From positions 49,227-113,226 of the forward strand of contig NZ_JVEE01000025.1 of NCBI RefSeq assembly GCF_001073155.1: DNA of 64,000 nt. The letters run 5' to 3'. This document shows positions 49,283 through 58,315 of the stretch, one piece after another (the first letter of the stretch is position 1; each line of letters starts with the position of its first letter). Made by a program: the position numbers and the translations under genes. The stretch comes from Streptococcus parasanguinis (GTDB lineage: Bacteria; Bacillota; Bacilli; Lactobacillales; Streptococcaceae). Under the pieces are notes generated by a model. The model was not told where the DNA came from. It did not search any database and saw only the letters and a list, made by a program, of their open reading frames with translations.

Positions 49283-51598
49283 TTAGTTCAAGGCATCATC
49301 CATTGAAAGAACTTCGTGGAAGACACGTTGTGTCAATTCAGTTTTTTGTTCTGGAGTGAGGTATTTAGTGTTTACACAGTATCCAGAGATACGTACGATT
49401 ACGTCTTCACCTGACATGATCTTTTCGTAAACATCGTTCAAGTCCATAACGTTCAAGTTAACGTGTTGTCCACCGTTTTCGAAGTATCCATCAAGGATGG
49501 TTACCAAGTTATCAACTTGTTCGTCACGAGTTTTACCAAGAGCACGTGGTGAAACTTGAGTAGTGAGTGAGATACCATCAGCTGCATAACCAAAGTCAAG
49601 GCTAGCAAGTGAGTTCAAGTTTTGCAACCATCCACCTTTAGCTTTGTTAGATGGGTTAGCACCTGGTGAGAAGAATTCCAATTTAGACAAGTTCACAGAA
49701 CCATCTTCGTTGAGGTATACCCCTTTGTGGACTGGTGAGTTACCAGTTTGTTTAGAGTAAGCAACGTTAGAAGTGATGGTAAGAAGTGAAACAGTTGCTT
49801 CAGCGTTCTTGTAAAGTTTGTGGCTGCGAAGACGAGTAGTGTAAGCTTCGATCAACCATTCTGCCAATTCGTTAGAACGTGGGTCATCTTCACCCCAACG
49901 TGGGTATTCACCGATTGTTTCGTAGTCGTAGATGTAGCCATCTTCGTCACGGATTGGTTTAACAGTAGCGTATTTGATTGCTGACAATGTATCAACAGTG
50001 TTGGCAAATCCACAGATACCGAATCCCATGTTTGCGCGTTGGTGAGTTGGCAAGAAGGCCATTTGAACAGCTTCGTAGTTGTACTTATCAGTCATGTAGT
50101 GGATGATGTTCAAAGCATCTACATAAGTGTCAGTCAACCAGTCAAGAGATTTTTCGAAGTTTGCTTTCACAGATTCGAATTCAAGAACTTCGTCACGGAT
50201 AGGATCGATGTCAAATACTTTGTAGTCTTTATGAACATCGTCGTAACCACCGTTCAAACCAGTAAGAAGAGCTTTAAGCACGTTAACACGAGCACCGAAG
50301 TATTGGATGTTGTGGCGTTGTTCTTCGTTTTCTGGGTCAAGTGGAGATACACAACATGAGATACAGCTCATTTCACCGTATCCGTCTTTAGCCATTGTTG
50401 TAACACCTTCGTATTGGATAGAAGAGTGTTTGTGGCTCATGTGCATACAGTAGCGACGGAAGCTATATGGCAATTTGTCAGTCCAAAGAACTGTCAAGTT
50501 TGGTTCTGGAGAGTTACCGATGTTGTCCAAAGTGTTCAAGAAACGGTAGTCCATCTTAGTAACACGGTGACGTCCGTCGTTACCCATACCAGCCATAGAA
50601 GTTGTGATGAAGGTTGGGTCACCTGAGTACAATTGGTCGTAAGCTTTTGTACGAGCAAATTTAACAGTACGCAATTTCATAACGAAATCGTCAACGAATT
50701 CTTGGATTTCTGATTCAGTGTAAGTACCACGAGCCAAGTCACGTTCTGCGTAGATATCCAAAACGATTGGCACACGTCCAAGAGAAGTAGCAGCACCGTT
50801 GATGACACGGCAGACAGCCATGAAGGCAATGTTTGTCCATTGGATTGCTTCTTTTGTATCGAAGGCAGGACGACGAACGTCTACACCATAAAGGTCACCC
50901 AATTTAACAACTTCTTTCAAAGCTTGGTATTGAAGGTTTACTTCTTCACGAAGGCGGATTGATTCTTCATCGATTTCAGTGATAGAGTTCCAGTCGCTTG
51001 CTTTTTCAGCCATCAAGTAGTCAGCACCGTAAAGAGCCAAACGAGCGTAAACCCCAATGATACGTCCACGAGAGTATGCATCTGGAAGACCAGTTACAGT
51101 GTGAGCGTGGCGGGCACGACGGATATTTGTAGTGTAAGCGCGGAAGATACCATCGTTTACAGTAGTCACATATTTAGTGAAGATTTCATGAACAGCTGGA
51201 TCTGGTTCATAGCCATTTTCTTTCAAAGTAGTTTCCGCCATACGGATACCACCACGAGGCATGAAGTTCAATTTGAACAACTCATCATTTTGGATACCGA
51301 AGATCACTTCGTTTTCTTTGTCGATGTATCCAGCATCAATATCAGCGATAGAAGTTGGACGTGTATCGTATGGGAAACGAGTTTCTTCATAATGAGCTTT
51401 CGTTTCTTCAACAATTTTCTTGATATGAAGAGAACGTTCAGTTGGACCAGCTAAGAAGCTTTCATCTCCATCATATGGTGTGTAGTTAGCTTGAACGAAG
51501 CGAGAAACGCTTGCTTTTTCTTTCCAATCTTCACCTTTGAAGCCTTCCCAGGCTTTGTCAAAAATATCTTGTGCTTCAACGACTGTTTTAACAACCAT
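49283..51598 (-). CDS. pflB: Pyruvate formate-lyase
   Basis: This glycyl-radical enzyme splits pyruvate to acetyl-CoA and formate under anaerobic, sugar-limited conditions. The 771 residues contain the catalytic Cys pair in [12 protein letters not shown] (near 415-416) and the radical Gly near 738 in VRISGYCVN. It needs a separate PFL-activating enzyme, which is not in this window. The start at 51598 follows AGAGGAAAATAAAA. Promoter and terminator are its own. Confidence 0.98.
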   Translation of the reverse strand: MVVKTVVEAQDIFDKAWEGFKGEDWKEKASVSRFVQANYTPYDGDESFLAGPTERSLHIKKIVEETKAHYEETRFPYDTRPTSIADIDAGYIDKENEVIFGIQNDELFKLNFMPRGGIRMAETTLKENGYEPDPAVHEIFTKYVTTVNDGIFRAYTTNIRRARHAHTVTGLPDAYSRGRIIGVYARLALYGADYLMAEKASDWNSITEIDEESIRLREEVNLQYQALKEVVKLGDLYGVDVRRPAFDTKEAIQWTNIAFMAVCRVINGAATSLGRVPIVLDIYAERDLARGTYTESEIQEFVDDFVMKLRTVKFARTKAYDQLYSGDPTFITTSMAGMGNDGRHRVTKMDYRFLNTLDNIGNSPEPNLTVLWTDKLPYSFRRYCMHMSHKHSSIQYEGVTTMAKDGYGEMSCISCCVSPLDPENEEQRHNIQYFGARVNVLKALLTGLNGGYDDVHKDYKVFDIDPIRDEVLEFESVKANFEKSLDWLTDTYVDALNIIHYMTDKYNYEAVQMAFLPTHQRANMGFGICGFANTVDTLSAIKYATVKPIRDEDGYIYDYETIGEYPRWGEDDPRSNELAEWLIEAYTTRLRSHKLYKNAEATVSLLTITSNVAYSKQTGNSPVHKGVYLNEDGSVNLSKLEFFSPGANPSNKAKGGWLQNLNSLASLDFGYAADGISLTTQVSPRALGKTRDEQVDNLVTILDGYFENGGQHVNLNVMDLNDVYEKIMSGEDVIVRISGYCVNTKYLTPEQKTELTQRVFHEVLSMDDALN

Positions 51599-51653
51599 TT
51601 TTATTTTCCTCTATTGTCTTTCTAGCAACTATATCTGTTGCACTTACAATAGT

Positions 51654-51682
51654 AGTATACCATACAGAAATCGGTTACACAA
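51654..51682 (-). promoter_or_regulatory. pflB promoter
   Basis: Minus-strand TTGTGT (51677-51682), a 17-base spacer and TATACT (51654-51659) with an extended TGG. Confidence 0.75.
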
Positions 51683-51858
51683 AGGCGAATTGCGAAAAAC
51701 AACAGATTCTTTTGTAATACAGTTTCAAATCCTCTGCGATACTGTACTATATTTTTGAAAACAAACACAGTTTTTCAACAATTTTCATGTTTTCTGGAGA
51801 GCCGATTTTTGCAATTCTGAAATTTTCTTCCTATAATAGAAAGAAAGGAGGGTGAAAA

Positions 51859-52965
51859 ATGCTGATATTTCCATTAGTGAATGATACCAGTCGCAAGATT
51901 ATTCATATTGATATGGATGCATTTTTTGCTGCCGTCGAAGAAAGAGACAACCCTAATTTGAAGGGCAAGCCTGTCGTGATTGGCCAGGACCCTCGTCAGT
52001 CAGGAGGGAGAGGTGTTGTCTCGACTTGTAACTATGAAGCAAGGAAATATGGCATTCATTCAGCTATGAGCTCTAAAGAAGCACTAGAGCTTTGTCCTCA
52101 AGCCATTTTTATCTCTGGAAATTATGAGAAATACCGAGAAGTGGGTGAGCAGGTCCGTGAGATTTTCAAGCGTTATACAGATCTAATCGAGCCGATGAGT
52201 ATTGATGAAGCCTATCTAGATGTGACGGAAAATAAAATCCAGAGCAAATCAGCTGTCAAAATCGCCCGCTTGATTCAGCATGCTATCTGGGAAGAGCTGC
52301 ATCTCACAGCTTCAGCGGGTGTTTCTTATAATAAGTTTTTGGCCAAGATGGCAAGTGACTACCAAAAACCCCGTGGCCTAACGGTGGTTTTACCGGAGGA
52401 CGCTGAGGATTTCCTGAGCCAAATGGACATTGCCAAATTTCACGGGGTAGGAAAGAAGACAGTAGAGCGACTACATGAGATGGGTGTCTATACTGGCGCG
52501 GATCTTTTAGCCATCCCGGAGATGACTTTGATTGATCGGTTTGGGCGATTTGGCTATGATCTCTTTCGAAAGGCGCGAGGGATTCACAATGGCCCTGTCA
52601 AAAGTCATCGCATCCGCAAGTCGATCGGAAAAGAGCGGACCTACCGCAAGCTCCTTTATGCAGAAGATGATATTTTAGAAGAAATTGCCAATCTGTCCAG
52701 TAAGGTGGCCCAATCGCTGGAAAAACACGGCAAGCAAGGAAAGACCTTGGTCTTAAAAGTGCGCTATGGAGACTTCACCACCCTGACCAAGCGAATGACA
52801 CTGACGGAGCCAACACGAGAGGCTGAGCGGATCAATCGTTCCGCTCGCCATATTTTTCAAGAAATTGAATCGACAAATACTGGAATCCGCCTCTTGGGTG
52901 TCACCATGACCAATTTCGTCGATCATACCGAGTTGCCTTTGGTGGAAGAAAAAGAAAACGACTAG
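51859..52965 (+). CDS. dinB: DNA polymerase IV
   Basis: A Y-family translesion polymerase. The 368 residues begin [20 protein letters not shown], with the catalytic acidic motifs [16 protein letters not shown] and [11 protein letters not shown]. The HhH region [16 protein letters not shown] and the little-finger domain follow. AAAGGAGGGTG precedes the start. It is divergent from pflB. A terminator-like stem overlaps the stop codon, and R2 copy E follows. Confidence 0.97.
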   Translation: MLIFPLVNDTSRKIIHIDMDAFFAAVEERDNPNLKGKPVVIGQDPRQSGGRGVVSTCNYEARKYGIHSAMSSKEALELCPQAIFISGNYEKYREVGEQVREIFKRYTDLIEPMSIDEAYLDVTENKIQSKSAVKIARLIQHAIWEELHLTASAGVSYNKFLAKMASDYQKPRGLTVVLPEDAEDFLSQMDIAKFHGVGKKTVERLHEMGVYTGADLLAIPEMTLIDRFGRFGYDLFRKARGIHNGPVKSHRIRKSIGKERTYRKLLYAEDDILEEIANLSSKVAQSLEKHGKQGKTLVLKVRYGDFTTLTKRMTLTEPTREAERINRSARHIFQEIESTNTGIRLLGVTMTNFVDHTELPLVEEKEND

Positions 52966-52980
52966 TTTGTTCACTAGTCG
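52959..52980 (+). terminator. Terminator stem of dinB without T run
   Basis: CGACTAGT-TTGTTC-ACTAGTCG, overlapping the dinB stop. It is followed by CCTAAGATTGATGAC, the R2-associated 5' flank, and no T run. Confidence 0.7.
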
Positions 52981-53008
52981 CCTAAGATTGATGACAAAGT
53001 CATCTTAG

Positions 53009-53144
53009 AAACTTTCCTTAGGTGAGTACGGACGTCAGCGAACTTCTACGAAGTTCCATGACTTAGTTTTGAACCTAAAGTTTCAAAACTCCCGAGTGCT
53101 AGAAACCATAGTGTTTCTAGCACTTTTCTCACGGCGGAAAGTTT
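53009..53144 (+). repeat. R2 structured element, copy E
   Basis: 136-bp core between convergent dinB and recD2. Hairpin 1 loop TAC, hairpin 2 GTTTTGAA/TTCAAAAC, hairpin 3 GTGCTAGAAA/TTTCTAGCAC. Unlike copies A-D it lacks the conserved AT-rich tail. Confidence 0.9.
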
Positions 53145-53196
53145 CAGCTGTATTTGAATGAGCCTTAAAAAATATATTATTTTAATTTTTGGGGTA

Positions 53197-55629
53197 TCAA
53201 TTAGGTTGTTTGACATCAAAAAAGGCTGCAATTTCTTCTTCAGTCAGTCCGATCATAGGAGAGATGGTGTGGAGATTGTCTTCAGTCAGTCGATAGACAG
53301 TCGGTTTATCAGGATCAGCCTTCCTTTCAACAGTCCCTTTCGTGCTTCGTGCGGATTCGACTGTAGCAGAAGCGGTGGCAACGGATGAAGAAGAGGATTT
53401 GGTCGCCTCGCCTCCGTCCAGGTCCTTGAAGCGCTCCACCAAGTAGGTCTTGCGCGCAGTACCGGTATTTTTAGTAGCGTAATCAAAGGCGCTGTATTCT
53501 CCTAAGAGGATCAGTTTGCTCTTAGAGCGCGTGATGGCAGTATAGATCAAATTGCGCTGCAACATCCGGTGGCTTTGATTGGTAATGGGTAAAATCACTA
53601 CCTGAAACTCGCTTCCTTGCGATTTGTGAATACTCATCGCATAGGCTAAGCGAATCTTGTACCATTCATTGCGCGGGTAGACGATTTCATTGCCATCAAA
53701 TTGGATGGTCAATTCATCTTGCTTGGATTCCGTATATTTTCCCGGGAGAAGATCGGTAATGTAGCCAATATCTCCGTTAAAGACATTGCTTTCTGCATCA
53801 TTGACCAGATGGATGACCTTATCCCCATCGCGGTATTGGCAGTCTGGCGTGTCAAAAACGACCTGATCTTTGACAGCTGGATTGAGAAGGTCTTGCATGA
53901 GCGTATTGATATTGTCAATGCCGGCCTGGCCCTTGTACATGGGGGCCAAGACTTGGATATCTCGAGCAGGGATCTGACTACGAAGGGCAGCAGAAGTGAT
54001 TTGTTCGATCATCTTAGGGATGTGTTCGCTTCCTGCTTCGAAATAAGAGCGGTCGGCTTTTCGTTCTGTGAAATCTTGAGGAAGCTTGCCTTGGCGAATG
54101 TCTCCGGCTAGTGAGACAATGGTCGAGTCCTCACTCTGACGGAAAATATGCTCCAGTTTGGTCTGAGGGATGCTTGGGATCTGCAAGAGATCAGCCAAGA
54201 CCTGACCAGGGCTGACAGATGGTAATTGGTCGGCATCTCCCACAATCAAGAGTTTGGTATCTGTTGCAATATTGCTGAGTAATTGATTAGCCAGCCAGGT
54301 ATCGACCATAGAAAACTCGTCCACAATGATAAAGTCTGCGTCTAAATAGTCCTCTAAGTGGCTGGTGTCATCATCTCCTGTCATCCCCAAATGGCGGTGA
54401 ATGGTGGCGCTCGGAAGTCCTGTCAGCTCATTCATGCGTCTAGCTGCCCGTCCTGTTGGGGCAGCCAAGAGGATCGGGAGGTCTTGTTTCTTGCGAAGAT
54501 CCAACTGGTGGAGTTGGGCATAGACGCTGATCATCCCATTGATAACAGTTGTCTTTCCTGTCCCAGGACCCCCTGTGAGGATAAAGACCTTGTTTTGGAT
54601 AGCTTGGTGAATCGCCTCTTTTTGAATCGCATCGTAGCGAATCCCCAAATCTTTTTCAACCTCCTCAATCGCCTGGTTGATTTTCTCAGGGTCAAATGAA
54701 GTCGACTTTCCTTTTTCCAACAATCGACCGATATGACTGCGAATTCCTTCCTCCGCAAAGAAGAGGCTGTTGTCAAAGATCTTGGTGTCCACGTTTTGGA
54801 CCTTGTCTTCCTCGATGAGGCGTCCTAATTCTTGGGCGACAGTAGAAGGATCCAATTCTACTGGCCGAGCTGATTCTAAAAGGTCAATGGTATAGCGCAG
54901 GAGGTCCTTGGCTTCGATATAGGTATTTCCAGTCTCGATAGAGTAGCTAAAAAGGCTGTGGATCAGACCCGCGCGGAATCGCTCAGGGGCATCACTTGCA
55001 ATCCCCAATTCTTCGGCTAGTTGGTCCGCGATTTTAAAGCCCATGCCTTGGATATCTTCCACCAATCGATAGGGCTGTTGCTCCACGATCTGGAGGGTTT
55101 CTTCTTTATAAAAATCTTGGATCTGAAAGGCCAATTTATTGGGAATGCCATAGTTGGCTAGTTGGGCGAGAATGCGCTCCGTTCCGTAATTCTGACGGAG
55201 TTTTTCTACAAAAGCCAGGCGGTTTTTCTTGGAGAGACCTGTGATTTCTTCTAATTTTTCAGGGGCTTCCAGAATTTTGTCAATGGTATCGTCCCCATAG
55301 AGGTCCACGATTTTTTGGGCTGTTTTGAGACCAATTCCCTTAAAGTGATCGCTGGAAAAATATTTCACCAAGCCCTTGCTAGATGGTTTGGCACGTTCAT
55401 AGCGACTGATTTTGAGTTGCTCTCCGTATTTAGGATGATGGACCAACTCCCCCCAGAAGGTGTAGTCTTCGCCTTCCATGATATCTGCCATGGTGCCCGT
55501 CACAATAATCTCAAAATCATCAAAGTCTTCGGCATCGGTATCGCTAATGTCGAGCAAGAGGATTCGAAAAAAACTGCTAGGATTTTCAAAAATAATACGC
55601 TCAATAGTACCAGAAAAATAATATTCCAT
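53197..55629 (-). CDS. recD2: ATP-dependent helicase RecD2
   Basis: An SF1B 5'-3' DNA helicase of the RecD2/RecD-like family that acts without RecBC in repair and fork maintenance. The start at 55629 (MEYYFSGTIERIIFENPSSF) follows AAGGAAAGAA and gives 810 residues; an upstream in-frame Met at 55665 overlaps the terminator stem. The N-terminal OB/HhH region is followed by Walker A GGPGTGKTT (near 356), the Walker B-type DEFSMVDTW and the C-terminal YAMSIHKSQGSEF. Length is normal. Confidence 0.95.
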   Translation of the reverse strand: MEYYFSGTIERIIFENPSSFFRILLLDISDTDAEDFDDFEIIVTGTMADIMEGEDYTFWGELVHHPKYGEQLKISRYERAKPSSKGLVKYFSSDHFKGIGLKTAQKIVDLYGDDTIDKILEAPEKLEEITGLSKKNRLAFVEKLRQNYGTERILAQLANYGIPNKLAFQIQDFYKEETLQIVEQQPYRLVEDIQGMGFKIADQLAEELGIASDAPERFRAGLIHSLFSYSIETGNTYIEAKDLLRYTIDLLESARPVELDPSTVAQELGRLIEEDKVQNVDTKIFDNSLFFAEEGIRSHIGRLLEKGKSTSFDPEKINQAIEEVEKDLGIRYDAIQKEAIHQAIQNKVFILTGGPGTGKTTVINGMISVYAQLHQLDLRKKQDLPILLAAPTGRAARRMNELTGLPSATIHRHLGMTGDDDTSHLEDYLDADFIIVDEFSMVDTWLANQLLSNIATDTKLLIVGDADQLPSVSPGQVLADLLQIPSIPQTKLEHIFRQSEDSTIVSLAGDIRQGKLPQDFTERKADRSYFEAGSEHIPKMIEQITSAALRSQIPARDIQVLAPMYKGQAGIDNINTLMQDLLNPAVKDQVVFDTPDCQYRDGDKVIHLVNDAESNVFNGDIGYITDLLPGKYTESKQDELTIQFDGNEIVYPRNEWYKIRLAYAMSIHKSQGSEFQVVILPITNQSHRMLQRNLIYTAITRSKSKLILLGEYSAFDYATKNTGTARKTYLVERFKDLDGGEATKSSSSSVATASATVESARSTKGTVERKADPDKPTVYRLTEDNLHTISPMIGLTEEEIAAFFDVKQPN

Positions 55630-55652
55630 CATTTCTTTCCTTTTTATAAAGC

Positions 55653-55680
55653 GAGGCTGGGACATACTTGTCTCAGCCTC
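55653..55680 (-). terminator. Hairpin between lepB and recD2
   Basis: GAGGCTGAGAC-AAGTAT-GTCCCAGCCTC on the minus strand, followed only by GCTTTAT. It resembles the first hairpin of R1. Partial read-through into recD2 is likely. Confidence 0.6.
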
Positions 55681-55696
55681 AGTCTGTTAATCTATA

Positions 55697-56347
55697 CTAA
55701 TAAGTTTTGAAAGGGTAGATAGGCCATAGTCTAAAGACGGCTTGCCCTTTGATTTGTTCTTTCTTGAAAGCTCCGACCTGACGGCTATCTTTTGAAACGA
55801 TCCGGTCATCTCCAAGTAGGAGGTATTCATCGTCGAGCAACTTCAAGGTAAATTTAGGATTGCCATCCTTGTCTACAGTAAAAGCTTGAGCTGTATTGGC
55901 CAATTGGCGGAAGAGTTCTCCGTTTTCTTCGAACCCTTTTCCAGTGTAGGTCGATTGCAATTTATCTTTTTTGAAACGAGCGATGTAGTCCTTCAAATAA
56001 GGCTCATTGGTCTTTTTCCCATTGATGTAAAGGGTATCGTTGTCGTACTGAATGGTATCTCCAGGAAGACCGATGACCCGCTTGACGATGTCCTTGGTTT
56101 TACCGTCATCGTCTTTTTCACTAGCAACGACAATGTCGAAACGATCAATCGAGAGGTGGTTGACCACAAGGAGGTACTCGCTATCAGCCAAGGTCGGATC
56201 CATCGAATGGCCATCCACCTTGACAGGAGCCCAGAGGTAAATGCGAGAGGCGATGATGAGACCAACGATGATGCTGAAGAGGCCCCATTCTTTAAGGAAT
56301 CTCACCACTGGTGAGCTAGATGTATGTTTTGAACTTCTTTTTGACAT
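55697..56347 (-). CDS. lepB: Signal peptidase I
   Basis: This membrane serine protease removes signal peptides from exported proteins. The 216 residues have one N-terminal membrane helix (about 22-40). The catalytic Ser48 lies in DGHSMDPTL and the catalytic Lys89 in DIVKRVIGLPGD. LLGDDR lies near the C-terminal end of the catalytic domain. The gene follows rnhC by 3 bases, with AGAAAGATAAGTT before the start, so it is co-transcribed. Confidence 0.96.
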   Translation of the reverse strand: MSKRSSKHTSSSPVVRFLKEWGLFSIIVGLIIASRIYLWAPVKVDGHSMDPTLADSEYLLVVNHLSIDRFDIVVASEKDDDGKTKDIVKRVIGLPGDTIQYDNDTLYINGKKTNEPYLKDYIARFKKDKLQSTYTGKGFEENGELFRQLANTAQAFTVDKDGNPKFTLKLLDDEYLLLGDDRIVSKDSRQVGAFKKEQIKGQAVFRLWPIYPFKTY

Positions 56348-56350
56348 AAC

Positions 56351-57250
56351 TTATCTTTCTAGTAATTTCTTTGCTTTTTCTGTGTTTTTAAAATGGAGTT
56401 TGGCACAATAATCCAGAGCCTTCATCCCGTAGGTCTGAAGCAATTTAGCAGCGACTTGGTCTGACTTCTCCCCTGCTCCACTAGGAAGATTAAAGCCCAG
56501 TTCCTTGCCCAGATCTTCCAGATTTTGAAGGAAGAGATTGCGGGCGATGATGGAACTAACCGCAACAGCTAAATACTTACCTTCTGCTTTTTCTTCCAAC
56601 TCAATGTCTTGGGAGACCTGATTTTTTTCAGCTTTCACGTATTTTTGGTAGTTTTTAGCCGTCGTAAAGGCATCAATCACGATTCGCTCTGCTTGGACTC
56701 CTTTATTCAATAGAAGATAGATAGCCTGATTGTGCAGGGCCACTTTGACCGAAACAGCATTGTAGCCAGAAGCAATGACTTCATTGTACTTCTTTGGAGA
56801 CAATAAGAGTGCTTGGTGCTGGATGTTTTCCTCAAGGAGAGGAGCCAATTGCTGAATTTTTCGATCATCCAAGGTCTTTGAATCCCCAACACCAAGCTTT
56901 TTAAGCCAGTCGTGCTGGTCAGGTGTGACAAAGGATGCAACGACGGTGAGTCCACCAAAATAAGAGCCGTTTCCGACCTCATCGGTTCCGATCATGGCTA
57001 GATCTTGTCCTGCAGATGAAGTAGTAGAACCTTTAGGGTTCCCAGCATCTTGCCCGAAAAAGGTCAGGTAAGGAGTAAGGTCATTGCCCTGAAGCAAGAC
57101 TTTTCCAGACTTGTAGATCGAAACGGTCGCTCCCTCTAGTCGAAAGAAATAATCCATATGAGGATTCTTGCTTTGAGAGAGAGAACGGCGATAGGTATGG
57201 ACAAAATCAAGGATTTGCTCCTGTGTTGGAGTGAGTGTCATACTTTCCAT
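56351..57250 (-). CDS. rnhC: Ribonuclease HIII
   Basis: RNase HIII cleaves RNA in RNA-DNA hybrids. It has an N-terminal TBP-like substrate-binding domain (about 1-85) and a C-terminal RNase H2-like domain with the catalytic [13 protein letters not shown] (D-E-x-G). The start is uncertain: ATG 57250 gives 299 residues, GTG 57256 and ATG 57241 are alternatives, and none has a good ribosome site. A TACAAT -10 ends only 8 bases upstream of 57250, so the mRNA may be leaderless. It is followed by lepB. Confidence 0.93.
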   Translation of the reverse strand: MESMTLTPTQEQILDFVHTYRRSLSQSKNPHMDYFFRLEGATVSIYKSGKVLLQGNDLTPYLTFFGQDAGNPKGSTTSSAGQDLAMIGTDEVGNGSYFGGLTVVASFVTPDQHDWLKKLGVGDSKTLDDRKIQQLAPLLEENIQHQALLLSPKKYNEVIASGYNAVSVKVALHNQAIYLLLNKGVQAERIVIDAFTTAKNYQKYVKAEKNQVSQDIELEEKAEGKYLAVAVSSIIARNLFLQNLEDLGKELGFNLPSGAGEKSDQVAAKLLQTYGMKALDYCAKLHFKNTEKAKKLLER

Positions 57251-57257
57251 AACCACT

Positions 57258-57267
57258 ATTGTACCAC
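57258..57267 (-). promoter_or_regulatory. rnhC-lepB -10 element
   Basis: Minus-strand TGGTACAAT (TACAAT at 57258-57263) directly upstream of the rnhC start codon. Confidence 0.55.
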
Positions 57268-57386
57268 AAATTCAGGGAGAGAGGGAGCAAAAAGAAAGAA
57301 AGAATCCACTGGAAAATCCCTGTGAAGAGGGGCTTTGCTACTGACAAAGCTAGCCATTTTTGGTATAATACCGTGAGGTGATTTTT

Positions 57387-57677
57387 ATGGCGAGCTTAAA
57401 TAGATATAAATTTACATTTGGAAACAAAGCGCTCACTTTAACAACCAACCATGATAATTTGTTTATGGAAGAAGTCGAACGTGTTGCGAAAGAAAAATAC
57501 CAAGCAATTAAGGAACAAATGCCAGAGGCAGATGATGAAACCATCGCGATCTTATTGGCAGTAAACAGTTTGTCCATGCAGCTGAATCGCGAGATTGAGT
57601 TTGATGACAAAGAAAAAGAATTAGATGATTTTCGTCGCAAGGCTTTAGACGACTTAAAGGATAAATCATCCAAATAA
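57387..57677 (+). CDS. zapA: Cell division protein ZapA
   Basis: ZapA bundles FtsZ and stabilises the division ring. The ATG at 57387 follows GAGGTGATTTTT and gives 96 residues. The N-terminal beta-rich part is NRYKFTFGNKALTLTTNHDN, and a coiled coil covers residues about 45-96 (LSMQLNREIEFDDKEKELDD). It lies 10 bases upstream of cvpA, in the zapA-cvpA-mutS2 order common in Firmicutes. A GTG 9 bases earlier is an unlikely start. Confidence 0.9.
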   Translation: MASLNRYKFTFGNKALTLTTNHDNLFMEEVERVAKEKYQAIKEQMPEADDETIAILLAVNSLSMQLNREIEFDDKEKELDDFRRKALDDLKDKSSK

Positions 57678-57687
57678 GAGGAGATAC

Positions 57688-58242
57688 ATGTTAACTTTCT
57701 TAATCTTATTGATTTTGGCATGGAGCTTTTATATTGGCTATGCAAGAGGGATTATCCTCCAGTCCTATTACTTTCTAGTGACCTTAGTGGCCCTCTTGAT
57801 TGCAGGTGGTAGCTACAAGGGACTGGCCAAGGTGTTGTCTCTATGGGTGCCTTTTTCGAGTCCCACCCAGCAATCGGTGAATTATTTTTATGCCAACCGC
57901 TACCTATTTCAATTAGATGACATCTTTTATGCAGGTTTAGCATATGTATTGATTTTTGCGATGATCTATCTGATTGGTCGTGTGATTGGGATCTTTATGC
58001 ACTTGGTACCTCAGCCAGAAAAACTGGAGGATCGCAAGTATCAAATTGGAGCGGGCGTGATCGCCGTCGTGATAACTCTCTTGGTCATCCAGATGGGCTT
58101 GACTGTCCTCTCAACGGTTCCCATGGCTTCCATCCAAAATAGACTCAATGCAAGTGGATTGATCCGCTTTATCATCCTTCATACCCCGATCAGTTCCAGT
58201 CTGTTCCACAACTTGTGGGTGACTGCGATTATCGGAGCTTAA
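57688..58242 (+). CDS. cvpA: CvpA family membrane protein
   Basis: A 184-residue four-helix membrane protein of the CvpA/colicin V production family. It starts MLTFLILLILAWSFYIGYAR, which is typical (family signature near residues 14-22). The role is unclear in streptococci; in other bacteria it is linked to envelope integrity. AAGAGGAGATAC precedes the start. It belongs to the zapA-cvpA-mutS2 unit, with a hairpin before mutS2. Confidence 0.88.
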   Translation: MLTFLILLILAWSFYIGYARGIILQSYYFLVTLVALLIAGGSYKGLAKVLSLWVPFSSPTQQSVNYFYANRYLFQLDDIFYAGLAYVLIFAMIYLIGRVIGIFMHLVPQPEKLEDRKYQIGAGVIAVVITLLVIQMGLTVLSTVPMASIQNRLNASGLIRFIILHTPISSSLFHNLWVTAIIGA

Positions 58243-58264
58243 GGAGCAAAAATGAAGAAAGGAG

Positions 58265-58303
58265 TGAGACAAGTCCGATTCAAGGAAGGACGCTCACTTT
58301 TTT
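58265..58303 (+). terminator. Terminator or attenuator between cvpA and mutS2
   Basis: GTGAG/CTCAC with an inner TCC/GGA stem, followed by seven T and then directly by the mutS2 ribosome site. It may reduce read-through into mutS2. Confidence 0.6.
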
Positions 58304-58315
58304 TGTAGGAGAAAC

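Noticed and set aside
53686..54111. 136-residue plus-strand open frame within recD2
   Set aside because: Antisense shadow of the helicase; no promoter or ribosome site.
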